Shown here one piece after another: positions 1 through 10,745 of a stretch of 64,000 bases of DNA. This DNA is from Malaya genurostris. Taxonomy: Eukaryota; Arthropoda; Insecta; Diptera; Culicidae. Location of the stretch: assembly GCF_030247185.1 (NCBI RefSeq), contig NC_080571.1, positions 4,332,001 through 4,396,000 of the forward strand. Reading direction: 5' to 3'. Under the pieces are notes generated by a model, which was given only the letters and a program-made list of their open reading frames with translations, was not told where the DNA came from and did no database searches. Every line of letters begins with the position of its first letter. The first letter of the stretch is position 1. A program made the translations under genes and the position numbers.

Positions 1-174
<174 letters not shown>

Positions 175-209
175 TTATTGTATTATTGTATCTATTTAAT
201 AGGTACCAG

Positions 210-885
210 CAAGGATGGCTTTTATCGTATCAAAGAACTCTCACTAGCAACTCTTCACACGATTCAATCAGTGCCATCAAAGAGAGACGGATATCATCTC
301 AGCAACAAAAAACCGGAATGGTTCATTTAACATAGAATAGACACCAGTGCGAGAGCGAGTTTCTCTCGATGACGTGTCTGAGAATCAGAGGTTAGCTCGC
401 TGCTGTGGGGGTTCTCTCTGAAGCAACAAACGGTCGCTTATTCTCGTTTCGCGATCCGATTCGGTATGGGCAGTGGATAATTGCGATAGAATCATTTTAC
501 TATTGCCGCCTATTCTAACTATGTGCATATAACTTTTGTATAAGTTGTGCCTATGAAAATATTTGTGAATGCTCCACACAAGGGTTTTGAAATATTGCAA
601 CTATGAGAATCTTCAAGTCGAATCATCGATTCGATTTTCTGCGATAATTGTCAACTTGCTATTCTCTCTTGATAAATTCCACACAGCACCAATCATTATC
701 AGACTGTAATTTTTGTAAGGGCCGTGAAATACTCAGAGTATGGAGTGGAGCGAAGAAATGTAGAAAAACTCTCTCGCGGTTCATGCATTGAAAGACTCGA
801 GTTCTTGTAGCATCTTCTACCGAATAGTAAATGTTGTATGCATATCGAGCAGCTTTTGTCAAATTTTCGGCAATCACCAACACTT
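210..885 (+). mobile_element. hAT-like non-autonomous element, copy 1
   Basis: This is a 676-bp element without a recognisable transposase. It is one of three copies (others at 37,073-37,753 reversed and 61,542-62,213). The left end reads CAAGGATGG and the right end, read inward, AAGTGTTGG, close to the CAGTGTTGG-type termini of hAT transposons. It is flanked by 8-bp repeats with one mismatch (ggtaccag at 202-209, ggtacaag at 886-893); the other two copies have perfect 8-bp duplications, the hAT size. The minus strand carries two open stretches (385-600 and about 680-890) whose peptides are similar in all three copies. I do not recognise the peptides. hAT assignment rests on ends and duplication length only. 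Confidence 0.65.
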
Positions 886-893
886 GGTACAAG

Positions 894-1229
894 TTTGAAA
901 AATCCAACAACAGATTAAAACAAATTACCTTTAGAAGAAAATGTGAAAATAGATATAAATGTTTATTGTTACCATTTTTATGATTGACTGTAACTATGAG
1001 GCGCTGTGTGAACAACCTATATTATAGTTTCGTGGAACAATTAATGTTTGATCTACTAACATATTAAGGTTAAATGTACTTAAGATTACGCAATAAAATT
1101 TATTACAACTAAGTATTCTTAGAATTTTGATTTTTTGCTTTGCCGAACCGTAATTGGTTTTTCGAAATGTATAAACGGTTACTGTTCCATTCCACGGGGA
1201 TGAGTTTAGAACTGAAAAATATTGTTTGC
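894..1229. other. No identifiable feature
   Basis: AT-rich sequence between the hAT-like element and the ITmD37E remnant. An open frame on the minus strand here has no recognisable motif. Confidence 0.5.
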
Positions 1230-2194
1230 AACAATATTCTTTGGATGAGCTACCAGGAACAGGCAGAGAACCCGGTTCTTCCAACCCGAAACTGGACCAG
1301 AAAGTGGTATCTCTAATCATGAAGAAAAAATCAATGTCAATACGTGATTTGGCCAAAAAAGTAGGAACGAGTGTCGGAATGATCCAGCATTTCAAGAGGC
1401 GAAATCACCTGAAGACCTATAAGAAGCAGAAAATCTCGAAACAAAGTGTAAAATAGAAGAAGCGAGCAACAGCAAGAGCTTGGAAATTGTATTCGCGTCT
1501 TTTGCATTGTTTGGATGCATGCGTTTTGATGGACGATGAAATTTATGTAAAGGAGGACTCAAAAACCCTTCCATGTCCACAATACTTTACTGTCGTCTTT
1601 GGGGAGAATGTGAGCGATGCGGACAGGTCGATTCAAGTGGAGAAATTTGGTTGAAAGATATTGGTATGGCAAGCAATATTTTCCTGTGGTTTGAAGCCAA
1701 CCATGCAGAAATCTATCGATCTGAGTGTCTACAGAAGAGATTGCTGCCTTTATGTAAGATGCATATTACATCTCCACTGTTTTGGCAGGATTTAGCGTCG
1801 GCTCATTATGCCAAAACCACTCTCAACTGGTTTACGGAAAAGGGTATAAATTTCGTTTAGAAAAATATCAATCCACCAAATTGCCCTCAGCTTCGACCCA
1901 TCGAACGTTACTGAGCAATCGTGAAGAGGGACTTCAAGAACATGCAGGAGTTCAAAAAAAATTTGGGCTCAAGCGTCCAAAAAATGCGATGCATCACTGG
2001 ACAAGAATTTGATGAAGAGCGTTCGATCGAAAGTTCGAAAATTCGTGAAGAAATAACTTAAATTTCATCCGGTTTTCATTATGCTCAAGTTTAACCTCGT
2101 ACAATAAAGGATCAATTTTAAGTTTCAATAAAATATCGTTTTTCATCAAAATTTGAAAGAAAAATTTATGGATAGCTTATTTTCGATACACTCC
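1230..2194 (+). pseudogene. ITmD37E family A transposon, copy 1 (5' truncated, decayed)
   Basis: A Tc1/mariner-superfamily remnant. Matching starts inside the transposase at the SLDELPG block and runs to the right terminal repeat. The first part (to about 1456) keeps the second helix-turn-helix (KKKSMSIRDLAKKVGTS) and the basic linker. After a stop there follow the first catalytic block (VLMDDEIYVKEDS) and degraded later blocks in shifted frames. The right end (about 2168-2194) matches the inverted terminal repeat seen at 11,561 and 38,933, ending ATACACTCCT next to TA. The 5' end, including the first DNA-binding motif, is missing, so it is inactive. Confidence 0.85.
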
Positions 2195-2196
2195 TT

Positions 2197-2831
2197 AGTG
2201 CCAGAATTACAAATCAAAAATATATACGTTTATGGAAAATGTATATATGTGGTAAATTTTCGTTGTCCAGTAATTTATTGTTTCGACAGTTTTTTAATCA
2301 ATAATGAAATTCGAACGCTCTCTCTCTCTGTCTCATGCGATGAATTACTATTTGGTACTGGTTAAGATACAGAAAATACTGTAATGCTTCTTGTTCTCAA
2401 TCGTTTTTTGAAAGACGAATCTATACTTGCTACTAAACTCAGGCATATACTTTGTTAGCATGTTAGTCTACACATATACATATAATCTCATATTAGTCAA
2501 TTTTAAAAAAATCATGGTTAACAGTTCCACTATAATACTGGTCAATAACAATAAAGATTGAATTAGGATATATCCAAATTGTGTAATATCCACAAATCCA
2601 TTACCGATCAATCAGAGTCTCTTTTAAAAGTAAAAAAAAACGTGTGGTTAGCCCACTGCGCTCAATCACTGAAAATATTCCTGGTTTCTGTGGGTCGGTT
2701 TTGCCTGTTCTGATTTATGCGACGATTAGTTCAACTTAAGCGGTTTTTGGGACATTTCACCTTAAACGCATAAGAATAACAAAAAAATGTTTTTGTTTTG
2801 AACATGAATATGGTTGTTCGTCAAATATATA
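2197..2831. other. No identifiable feature
   Basis: AT-rich DNA without supported genes. A short open frame at 2153-2365 straddles the transposon end and is not credible. Confidence 0.5.
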
Positions 2832-2906
2832 CACTAAGGTCTCTTTTCACACGGTTTTTTTATACACGGCTTTTTTACACGGTTTTCGCAATTAACACGG
2901 TTTCTG
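2832..2906 (+). mobile_element. ACACGG-rich MITE fragment, copy 1 (left end)
   Basis: Begins CACTAAGGT next to TA and contains several spaced ACACGG motifs in T-rich DNA, including CGCAATTAACACGG. The same motif, followed by the opposite terminus CCTTAGTG, occurs at 10,492-10,592. Together they suggest a TA-flanked palindromic MITE of which only the left part survives here. Confidence 0.55.
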
Positions 2907-3404
2907 ATGAGAGTTTAAAAAGAACTGTCATTTGTTTTTTTTGAGAAAATTTAAAAAAAGGGAACAGGTTGTCTATAAGAAAACGATTATGAGAGTTAAT
3001 TTAAAGTTTGAAAGTTAACTAAAATCATTCATTCAACAATTCACGGGAGTATTGACTGTCGTTCCATAAAATGATTAATCAGTCTTCAGATCTTGAACCC
3101 CTGTCGTAAATTACACGACAACGTCTCTTCCGCTTAGTTGTGATGTATGATGTCAGCATCGTCATTGATATCATCGAGAATTTCGGAGCGTTGAAGAACT
3201 AGTCAAATTTACTTCAACTCTTCATCATATCGAGCAGTACAGTATTTCATACCCATTTGAATGATATAGTTCTAGTAGTATTACACAGAAAGAAATTATT
3301 AATTTTACAGGTGACATAATTCTTCAAACGATACAATTCATAACTACTTCTCAAATGACACAAGCTAGCAAGTGAGACGCACGATTTACCAGCCAAGCAG
3401 ATAT
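2907..3404. other. No identifiable feature
   Basis: AT-rich DNA with no supported gene or repeat boundary. Confidence 0.45.
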
Positions 3405-3545
3405 GTGCTTCTGTGGCTCAGGCGACTAACTAGTGTGCTTTGTGATCTAATGTTTTTCGGTTCAAGTCGCGTTGTTGATGTCCATCTTTTGATTTTTATT
3501 CCTTTCGTTTTAAAGCCATCTGCATGTGAAACATACAAATAAACG
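3405..3545 (+). mobile_element. Possible tRNA-derived SINE
   Basis: Contains an A-box-like TGGCTCAGGCGA (3413-3424) and a B-box-like GGTTCAAGTCG (3459-3469) 46 bp apart, the spacing of an internal RNA polymerase III promoter. A clean cloverleaf is not obvious and no target-site duplication was found. Confidence 0.35.
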
Positions 3546-3680
3546 GACTAATGGAGGGCTGAAACACCTTGCGGAGGGATTGTTATTGAGAAATGACTAC
3601 AAATAAACGCCGTAGGGCCCGAGCACAGCTGAACATGTTCGGTTCTTATGTTCAGTTAGGCTTTTTGTATGTGTGTCTTA

Positions 3681-3765
3681 CAAGCAGGATAGTTTAATAG
3701 GAAAAACGATTTACCCGTATTTGGCTTGCTACGGGTTCGAGTCCCATCTCTGCGGTGGCTTTTTC
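3681..3765 (+). promoter_or_regulatory. tRNA-like pol III promoter (tRNA pseudogene or SINE head)
   Basis: A-box-like TAGTTTAATAGG (3690-3701) and a perfect B box GGTTCGAGTCC (3734-3744), followed by a T run at 3759-3764 that could terminate pol III. The D stem GTTT/AAAC and the T arm can pair, but the acceptor and anticodon stems pair poorly, so a functional tRNA is unlikely. Confidence 0.4.
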
Positions 3766-3766
3766 G

Positions 3767-4217
3767 CGGTTTTCATTACATAGTTGTATTCGCCTGTCAT
3801 TTTTTCAATCTGTTTTACTCGCAAGATGCTGATCAATTTTATTTGCTTTTGTTTTTTATTCACTATTTTTAGAAATTACTGTAAAATGTACTGTATTTTC
3901 AAAGTCGATGTACTGTATTTCCTTGATTTTTACGCCAAATGTACTGTTTTTCGTAAAAAAAATATACGAGCGTCACTCATAGTAATACCTCTTCTAATTT
4001 GATTTATATTCATCTCTATGAATTCTTCCCCTTTAATTCTGTCTCTGAGTGCATAAATCTTCATCCAATACCCATATCTTCCCACTCAGTTTAGTTGAAA
4101 ATGACTGTTAAGATCGTTAGTGTTTACTACACATCGCACCTTCGGAATTGAAAAGAACTGATTCTCAAGCTTGATTTTTCTAAGTGTTCTAATTTATCAT
4201 CCAATGTGTTTTATCAA
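3767..4217. other. No identifiable feature
   Basis: AT-rich flank leading to the LINE insertion site. Open frames here have no motif. Confidence 0.45.
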
Positions 4218-4230
4218 GTATGACTGGACC
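4218..4230. repeat. LINE target-site duplication, left
   Basis: GTATGACTGGACC, repeated exactly at 10,271-10,283 directly after the LINE poly(A) tail. Confidence 0.93.
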
Positions 4231-4262
4231 ATTCCTTTCGTGACCGTCGTATCGATCGGATG
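4231..4262 (+). promoter_or_regulatory. Internal LINE promoter: Inr and DPE
   Basis: If transcription starts at the first base of the element (A at 4231), the surrounding CCATTC matches the arthropod initiator TCAKTY with one mismatch supplied by the flank. GGATG at 4258-4262 lies exactly at +28 to +32 and matches the downstream promoter element RGWYV. No TATA box is visible upstream. TATA-less Inr+DPE promoters are established for the I factor and Jockey, letting a new copy carry its own promoter. Confidence 0.6.
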
Positions 4263-4625
4263 GTAGTTTGCATTAGAGCAGCTGTGCGTTAATCCATTCT
4301 AATCCGTTTCAAGGTCATTTAATATCAGATCTTTTGTTCGTGAGCTTGTGCAGTAGATCAATACAGTATAAACAATAAATACCGTAAGACAGTGCCGGGT
4401 GCTATTGTGTTAAAACAATAAGAACAGTGAACCGACGTTTAGTGTGGTGCCGTGAACCGGTGCTGTGTGCATATTTATTCTCGGAGGTCGTTGTAACTAA
4501 CGCTTGGCCTCAGCGGCCGAGTTGCTACGGATCATTAGCTAAGTATAATCTTTTTTCCCTTCGTGTCCCTTTATCGTCTTATATTTTGACTCCCCCTATA
4601 ATTTGCGCGGAACCTCAACCGCGCT

Positions 4626-5984
4626 ATGGCAAGTCCATTAAATTCTCCCCTGCCCCCCGAAGATAAAATGGAAACAGATTTTAAATCTGCCCCAAATAGT
4701 AAGACTCACCGGGTTAAACAGTATCCCGAAGAGCCTTCACCCTCGGCCGGCCTTTATGTGGTTTATTTTCGGACCAAAGAGAAGAATAAACCGCTTAATA
4801 TTTTGAAAATATCTAAAGACTTGGAGTCGAAATATACAACATTGAAATTTATTTCAAAAATTCGTCCCGATAAGCTCAGGGTCTCGTTGACCAGTCTGAA
4901 ACATGCTAATGAGATCGCTCGAAACGATCACTTTACGCGGGACTACCGCGTTTATATACCAGCTCGCGAAGTCGAGATAGACGGAGTGATCACGGATCCA
5001 AGTCTGACATGCGAGGACATTCTCAAACATGGGGTCGGATGTTTTAAAGATCCCTTGCTTAAGAATGTCAAGATACTGGACTGCAAACGTTTGCATTCAG
5101 TATCGATCGCCGCGGATGGGACAAAGTCTTATCCCCACTCGGACTCGTATCGGGTGACCTTCTCCGGCTCGGCTTTGCCGAAATTCGTTCTCCTGGCCAG
5201 GGTTCGTCTACCTGTACGACTTTTCGTACCACGGGTAATGAATTGCACTAGTTGTCAACAACTAGGACACACAGCTTCCCATTGTGGAAATCGGCCCCGC
5301 TGCTCGAAGTGTGGAGAGAGTCATGCGGATGGCGTTTGCGACAGAGACATTGAAAAGTGTCTTTACTGTGGGGCGGCCCCGCATGACCTCACAGCATGTT
5401 CTGCGTATAAATTGCGTGGAGATCATTTGAAACGATCTCTCAAGCAACGATCAAACCGCTCGTTCGCAGAAATGCTGAAAATCGCCACACCACCTGAACA
5501 GAACCCCTACACCTGTTTGTCTGCGGACGATTGCGACTCTGACGATCCTCAAGAAGGTACATCTTCAACTGTCCCTCGTAGTTTTAGGAAGAGGAAAAAT
5601 ATATCATCTCCTAAACTCCCTAGAAAGGGTTCGAAGATATCTCTTGAAGGCCCTCCAAAAGTAACAGCAGAAGGAAGTGTTGGTAAAAAAAACGAAAAGA
5701 AGAAGCCAAAAGCTCCTAGTTCCGGAGACTTGAAATCGGAGAAAGAATATCCAACACTTCCGGGGACACCCAAAACCCCGAAAGTCCCCAAGGAACCAGA
5801 AAACACATCAAGTGCTGGACTTGTAAAATTCAGTGACATTGTGGACTTTATATTTTCCGTCTTCAACATTTCTGACCCCCTAAAAGGTATTTTGATGACT
5901 TTCCTGCCAAAAGTTAAAATGTTTTTGATGCAGCTGACTGCAAAATGGCCCCTCCTCTCAGCAATCGTTTCCTTCGATGGCTAA
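4626..5984 (+). CDS. LINE ORF1: gag-like nucleic-acid-binding protein
   Basis: An intact 452-residue frame. Such ORF1 proteins bind the element RNA to form the ribonucleoprotein used in retrotransposition. Three zinc-knuckle-like motifs lie at about residues 205-260: CTSCQQLGHTASHC, CSKCGESHADGVC and CLYCGAAPHDLTAC. The region before them (about 40-200) is the likely RNA-recognition-like domain, and the region after (about 300-390) is lysine/proline-rich and probably disordered. The start is the first ATG of the long frame and encodes MASPLNSP. It ends inside an 8-base ATGGCTAA overlap with ORF2, suggesting coupled translation. Confidence 0.92.
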   Translation: MASPLNSPLPPEDKMETDFKSAPNSKTHRVKQYPEEPSPSAGLYVVYFRTKEKNKPLNILKISKDLESKYTTLKFISKIRPDKLRVSLTSLKHANEIARNDHFTRDYRVYIPAREVEIDGVITDPSLTCEDILKHGVGCFKDPLLKNVKILDCKRLHSVSIAADGTKSYPHSDSYRVTFSGSALPKFVLLARVRLPVRLFVPRVMNCTSCQQLGHTASHCGNRPRCSKCGESHADGVCDRDIEKCLYCGAAPHDLTACSAYKLRGDHLKRSLKQRSNRSFAEMLKIATPPEQNPYTCLSADDCDSDDPQEGTSSTVPRSFRKRKNISSPKLPRKGSKISLEGPPKVTAEGSVGKKNEKKKPKAPSSGDLKSEKEYPTLPGTPKTPKVPKEPENTSSAGLVKFSDIVDFIFSVFNISDPLKGILMTFLPKVKMFLMQLTAKWPLLSAIVSFDG

Positions 5985-8900
5985 TTTTTCGAACGAGGTC
6001 AAGGATTCGATCACTGTTTTACAGTGGAACTGTAGAAGTATCATCCCGAAAATAGATCCTTTTAAATACTTAGTAAATAATCTGAAATGTGACGCATTTG
6101 CATTGTGCGAAACTTGGTTAACTTCTGATGTATCACTAAACTTCCACGATTTTAACATTATTCGCCTGGATCGAGATAATCCCTACGGAGGAGTACTTTT
6201 GGGGATCAAAAAGTGCTATTCCTTCTTTCGAATTAACCTCCCCTCGATATCAGGTATTGAAGTTGTCGCATGTCATGTCACAATTAAAGGCAAGGACCTT
6301 TGTATTGCTTCCATCTATATTCCCCCTAGAGCCTCAGTTGGGTACCACTGGCTCAGCAGTATCATGCAACTTCTTCCCGCACCGACGTTAGTTTTAGGAG
6401 ACTTTAACTCTCACGGTGCGGGATGGGGTTGTCTTCATGATGATAACAGATCAGCTATGATCCATGATATTTGCGACAACTTCAATATGACAATCTTGAA
6501 TACGGGAGAAATGACACGAATTCCCGCACCACCAGCAAGACCAAGTGCGCTGGACTTATCCCTCTGCTTGACATCGCTACGGTTGGATTGCACGTGGAAG
6601 GTAATCCCTGATCCCCACGGTAGCGATCATCTGCCTATCGTAATTTCAATCGCCAGCGGATTAAGACCATCGGAAACAATCAATGTTTTGTATGACCTCA
6701 CACGAAATATTGATTGGAAATGCTACGCAATATCGATATCTGAGAAACTAGAAACAACACAAGAACTTCCTCCGGAGGAAAAGTATACGTTTATGGCTGG
6801 CTTGATTCTCGACACTGCGATTCAAGCTCAGACGAAACGTATACCCGGCGCGAATACTAACATTCGTCCTCCCAACCCGTGGTGGGACAAAGAGTGCTCA
6901 TCACTGAACGCGGAAAGATCTTTAGCATTCAAAAAGTTCAGAAAATATGGAACACCTGATAATTATAGAAATTACGCAGCGCTAGATAAGCAAATGAAGA
7001 ACTTAGTTAAAGCAAAGAAACTAGGTTACTGGCGACGGTTTGTTGACGGATTAACAAAAGAAACATCGATGAGCACTCTTTGGAACACAGCCCGACGAAT
7101 GCGCAACCAAAACACAACGAACGAAAGCGAGGAATATTCTAACCGCTTGATATTCGATTTCGCTAAAAAAGTATGTCCTGATTCTGTTCCGGAACAGAAG
7201 ATATCCCGCGCCGCGACTTCGAATACAAACGAAACATCGTTTTCGATGGTAGAGTTCTCACTTGCGCTCTTGTCGTGTAACAATAAGGCCCCGGGGTTAG
7301 ACAGAATTAAATTCAACTTGTTGAAAAAGCTTCCTGACTCTGCCAAAAGGCGCTTGCTGAATTTGTTTAACAAGTTCCTCGAGGGTAATATTGTTCCACA
7401 CGACTGGAGACAAGTGAGAGTTATCGCCATTCAAAAACCTGGGAAACCAGCCTCCGATCACAATTCGTATCGGCCGATTGCTATGCTTTCCTGTATCCGG
7501 AAGTTGTTCGAAAAAATGATTCTCTTCCGTCTAGACAATTGGGTCGAGACTAATGGTTTACTTTCAGATACACAATTCGGCTTCCGCAGGGGTAAAGGAA
7601 CGAACGATTGTCTTGCGTTGCTCTCAACCGAAATTCAAATGGCATTTGCTCGTAAAGAACAAATGGCATCAGTATTTCTAGATATCAAGGGGGCTTTTGA
7701 TTCAGTTTCTATAAATATCCTATCTAAGAAGCTGCACCAGCATGGTCTTTCGCCGGTTTTGAATACCTTTTTACATAATCTATTGTCCGAGAAACACATG
7801 TATTTTGCAAATGGTGATTTGTCGACAATACGATTCAGTTACATGGGTCTTCCTCAGGGCTCATGCTTAAGCCCCCTTTTATACAACTTTTACGTAAACA
7901 ACATTGATGAATGTATCAACACATCTTGCACGCTAAGACAACTTGCCGACGACAGCGTTGTGTCCATTATAGGACCCAAAGCTGCCGATCTCCAAGGACC
8001 ATTACAAGATACCCTCGACAACTTGTCGACATGGGCTCTTCAAATGGGTATCGAGTTCTCTACGGAGAAAACTGAGCTGGTCGTATTTTCAAGAAAGCGA
8101 GAACCAGCACAACTACAGCTTCAACTAGGGGGTGGAACCATAGCTCAGGTCTTCACATTTAAATATCTCGGGGTCTGGTTCGACTCCAAAGGCACCTGGG
8201 GATGTCACATTAGATATCTGAAACAAAAATGCCAGCAGAGAATCAATTTTCTTCGCACAATAACCGGAACTTGGTGGGGTGCAAACCCAGGAGACCTGAT
8301 CAGGCTGTACCAAACAACGATATTGTCCGTAATGGAATATGGATGCTTCTGCTTCCGATCTGCCGCGAACACCCATTTCATTAAACTGGAAAGAATTCAG
8401 TATCGTTGTTTGCGTATTGCCTTAGGTTGCATGCAGTCGACTCATACGATGAGTCTCGAAGTGCTCGCGGGCGTCTTACCGTTGAAAAACCGATTCTGGG
8501 ATCTCTCATATCGATTGCTAATCCGATGCGATATCTTAAATCCGATGGTGATTGAAAACTTCGAAAGGCTTGTCGAGCTCAATTCTCAGACCCGTTTTAT
8601 GTCCTTGTATTTTGATTACATGGCTCAGAATATTAATCCTTCTTCGTTTGTTTCCAACCGTGCTCATTTCTTGGATACTACTAATTCTACTGTGTTTTTC
8701 GACACATCCATGAGAGAAGAAATTCGTGGAATTCCGGACCACGTGCGCCCTCAAGTGGCCCGAAATATTTTTTATAATAAATTTAGAACAGTCAACTGTG
8801 AAAAGATGTTTTACACTGACGGATCAAACATCAACAGGTCCACAGGCTTCGGAATCTTCAATCAGAACATCACCGCTTCGTACAAACTCAGTGATCCGGC

Positions 8901-9657
8901 TTCAGTCTACGTCGCAGAATTAGCTGCTATTCAGTACACCCTCGAGATCATTGAAACCTTGCCCAAAGACCATTACTTCATTGTCACGGACAGTCTAAGC
9001 TCAATAGAAGCTCTCCGGGCAATGAAGTCAGGAAAGTATCCCCCATATCTCCTGGGGAAAATACGGGAACATTTGAGAACTTTATCTGAACGGTCTTATT
9101 TAATATCGTTAGTCTGGGTCCCTTCGCATTGTTCCATTCCGGGCAATGAAAAGGCAGACTAATTGGCTAAGGTGGGCGCATTAGAAGGTGATATTTATGA
9201 AAGACCAATCTGCTTCAATGAATTTTTCAGTATCTCTCGTCAGAAAACTCTCGAAAGTTGGCAAACTTCATGGAGCAATGGCGAACTGGGACGATGGCTG
9301 CATTCCATTATCCCTAGGGTATCGACGAAACCTTGGTTCAGGGGGATGAACGTGAGTCGTGACTTCATTCGTGTGATGTCTCGGCTCATGTCAAACCATT
9401 ACACCTTCAACGCGCACCTCCGGCGTATTGGAATCGTGGAGAGCGGTCTCTGCGCTTGTGGTGACGGTTATCAGGACATCGAGCATGTCGTATGGACGTG
9501 TACGGAGTATCGTGACGCCAGGTCTTTATTAAAGGACTCCCTAAGGGCCCGAGGTAGACCACCTGAAGTTCCGGTCCGAGATGTGTTGGCTAGTCGGGAT
9601 ATCTCTTATATGCTTCTTATATACCAGTACCTCAAACACATTAATATCCAAGTGTAA
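5977..9657 (+). CDS. LINE ORF2: endonuclease / reverse transcriptase / RNase H, one internal stop
   Basis: The catalytic polyprotein that nicks target DNA and copies the element RNA. In order: an APE-type endonuclease (about residues 10-225; LQWNCRS, LGDFNSHGAGWG, HGSDHLPI); reverse transcriptase (about 425-760; SYRPIAMLS, FLDIKGAFD, GLPQGSCLSPLLYN, the catalytic LADD and FKYLGVWFD); RNase H (about 945-1062; YTDGS, AELAA, TDSLSS, PSHCSIPGNEKAD). A TAA at 9160-9162 interrupts the frame immediately after the last RNase H aspartate. The same frame then continues 164 residues (9163-9657) with a Cys/His motif (CACGDGYQDIEHVVWTC). A truncated product would keep all three catalytic domains but lose that C-terminal motif. 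One base substitution would explain the stop. Confidence 0.92.
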
Positions 9658-10270
9658 TCTGTTATACCTCGCTCAGAAAGTATAATCTTCACCTACAGGT
9701 TCGACACTAACATCCGCTCGATTCTCTCGATCACCGTCCCTGTCCACCATCTTCATTGGAACTAACAAGATCTTTTTTTGTCACTAACTTTTCGTTCCCC
9801 CCTTCCATGTCTCTTCACCATCTCGATGGCAACTAATTAGATCTCTGTAGTTTTCAGACATTTTGTTTCCATACCCCCTATTTACCTCGGTTTTCACAAT
9901 ATTTACTTTTTTTATTTTCTCATCTCTTCGTAACATCACCATCACCGCCTACGGTCCTACGCTCCAGACGATGACCAGCATGCGGGCCACCCGCCGGGCC
10001 TTCGTAGCCTGGGGGTGTTTCCCGCGGACCCACACGAACCGAAAGGAAGCGGCCATATATAGCACCATTTGGAATTCATGCAATATTCAATTCACCGACA
10101 CCTGCCGAATACCAGCTAAAAGCTTTTTTCAAAAATTCTAGACGACATAATCTAATGATACTATTCTAGTTTTAAGTTAGTCGTTAATTAAGATTAGGAA
10201 ATACCCTTGGCATCTTAGAGCTTAAGCAGTGTGCCTGAAAATATATATTATACTATTGAAAAAAAAAAAA
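9658..10270 (+). other. LINE 3' UTR and poly(A) tail
   Basis: About 600 bp of non-coding sequence with a GC-rich patch near 9,980-10,060, ending in 12 A residues (10,259-10,270). A poly(A) tail rather than TAA-type repeats differs from the classical I factor. Confidence 0.85.
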
Positions 10271-10283
10271 GTATGACTGGACC
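10271..10283. repeat. LINE target-site duplication, right
   Basis: Exact 13-bp copy of 4218-4230. The sequence beyond it (CTTCTCG) differs from the LINE start, so both boundaries are sharp. Confidence 0.93.
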
Positions 10284-10491
10284 CTTCTCGTAACCTCTGG
10301 TTGTTTTTCAGATTTCCGTTTTTATTGTGAAACAACAGTTACATTTTCACAGTTACGTGCACCTTGTATAGATTTGAGAGTTAAAAAATGAGCTTTTTTC
10401 CATTCAAATAATCAAAAGTTTCATTTTATCCAAAACAAAACAAACAAATAATCAAATCTACGGTTTTTGGAATTATTACGTCAAATTTTCC

Positions 10492-10592
10492 ACGCGGTTT
10501 TTTTTACACGGTTTCCGCAATTAACACGGTTTTCTTTTACACGGATTTTTTTACCACGGTACGTAACCCCCGTGTAAAAAGAAACCTTAGTG
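10492..10592 (+). mobile_element. ACACGG-rich MITE fragment, copy 2 (right end)
   Basis: Repeated ACACGG motifs including CGCAATTAACACGG as at 2832-2906, then CCCCCGTGTAAAAAGAAACC and a CCTTAGTG terminus followed by TA. CCTTAGTG is the inverse of CACTAAGG at copy 1. Confidence 0.6.
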
Positions 10593-10623
10593 TATACAAA
10601 AGGAGTAATTTGGTTTTTCTGTT

Positions 10624-10740
10624 TCTACATACTAGCCCTACTAACTCTAAGAGTCCTTCCAGGTCGGAGCTCGAACATACGACAAATGGTTTGTAAAAAC
10701 CAACGCCTATGCATTGAACCGCCAACCCACGTAAATTAAC
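10624..10740 (-). mobile_element. tRNA-derived SINE, copy 1
   Basis: On the minus strand an A-box-like TGGCGGTTCAAT (10,714-10,725) precedes a B-box-like TGTTCGAGCTCC (10,666-10,677), then a body CCTGGAAGGACTCTTAGAG. The copy at 14,495-14,592 has the same order and near-identical body, which shows that this is a dispersed element and not a lone tRNA relic. Confidence 0.65.
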
Positions 10741-10745
10741 TAATA

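Larger units (their letters stand above)
4231..10270 (+). mobile_element. Full-length I-type non-LTR retrotransposon
   Basis: A complete 6,040-bp LINE: about 395 bp of 5' UTR, ORF1 (zinc-knuckle protein), ORF2 (endonuclease, reverse transcriptase, RNase H, C-terminal Cys/His motif), about 600 bp of 3' UTR and a 12-A tail. Perfect 13-bp duplications flank both ends. The RNase H domain after the reverse transcriptase places it in the I group rather than Jockey (clade by inference). A single TAA in ORF2 is the only coding defect I see. Retention of both frames, the tail and the duplications points to a young insertion. A related older copy is at 50,110-51,100 on the minus strand. Confidence 0.93.

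Noticed and set aside
3681..3765. Functional tRNA gene
   Set aside because: A and B boxes are good but acceptor and anticodon stems do not pair; more likely a tRNA relic or SINE head.
7026..7430. Minus-strand frame of 134 codons inside the LINE
   Set aside because: Antisense shadow of ORF2; no motif.
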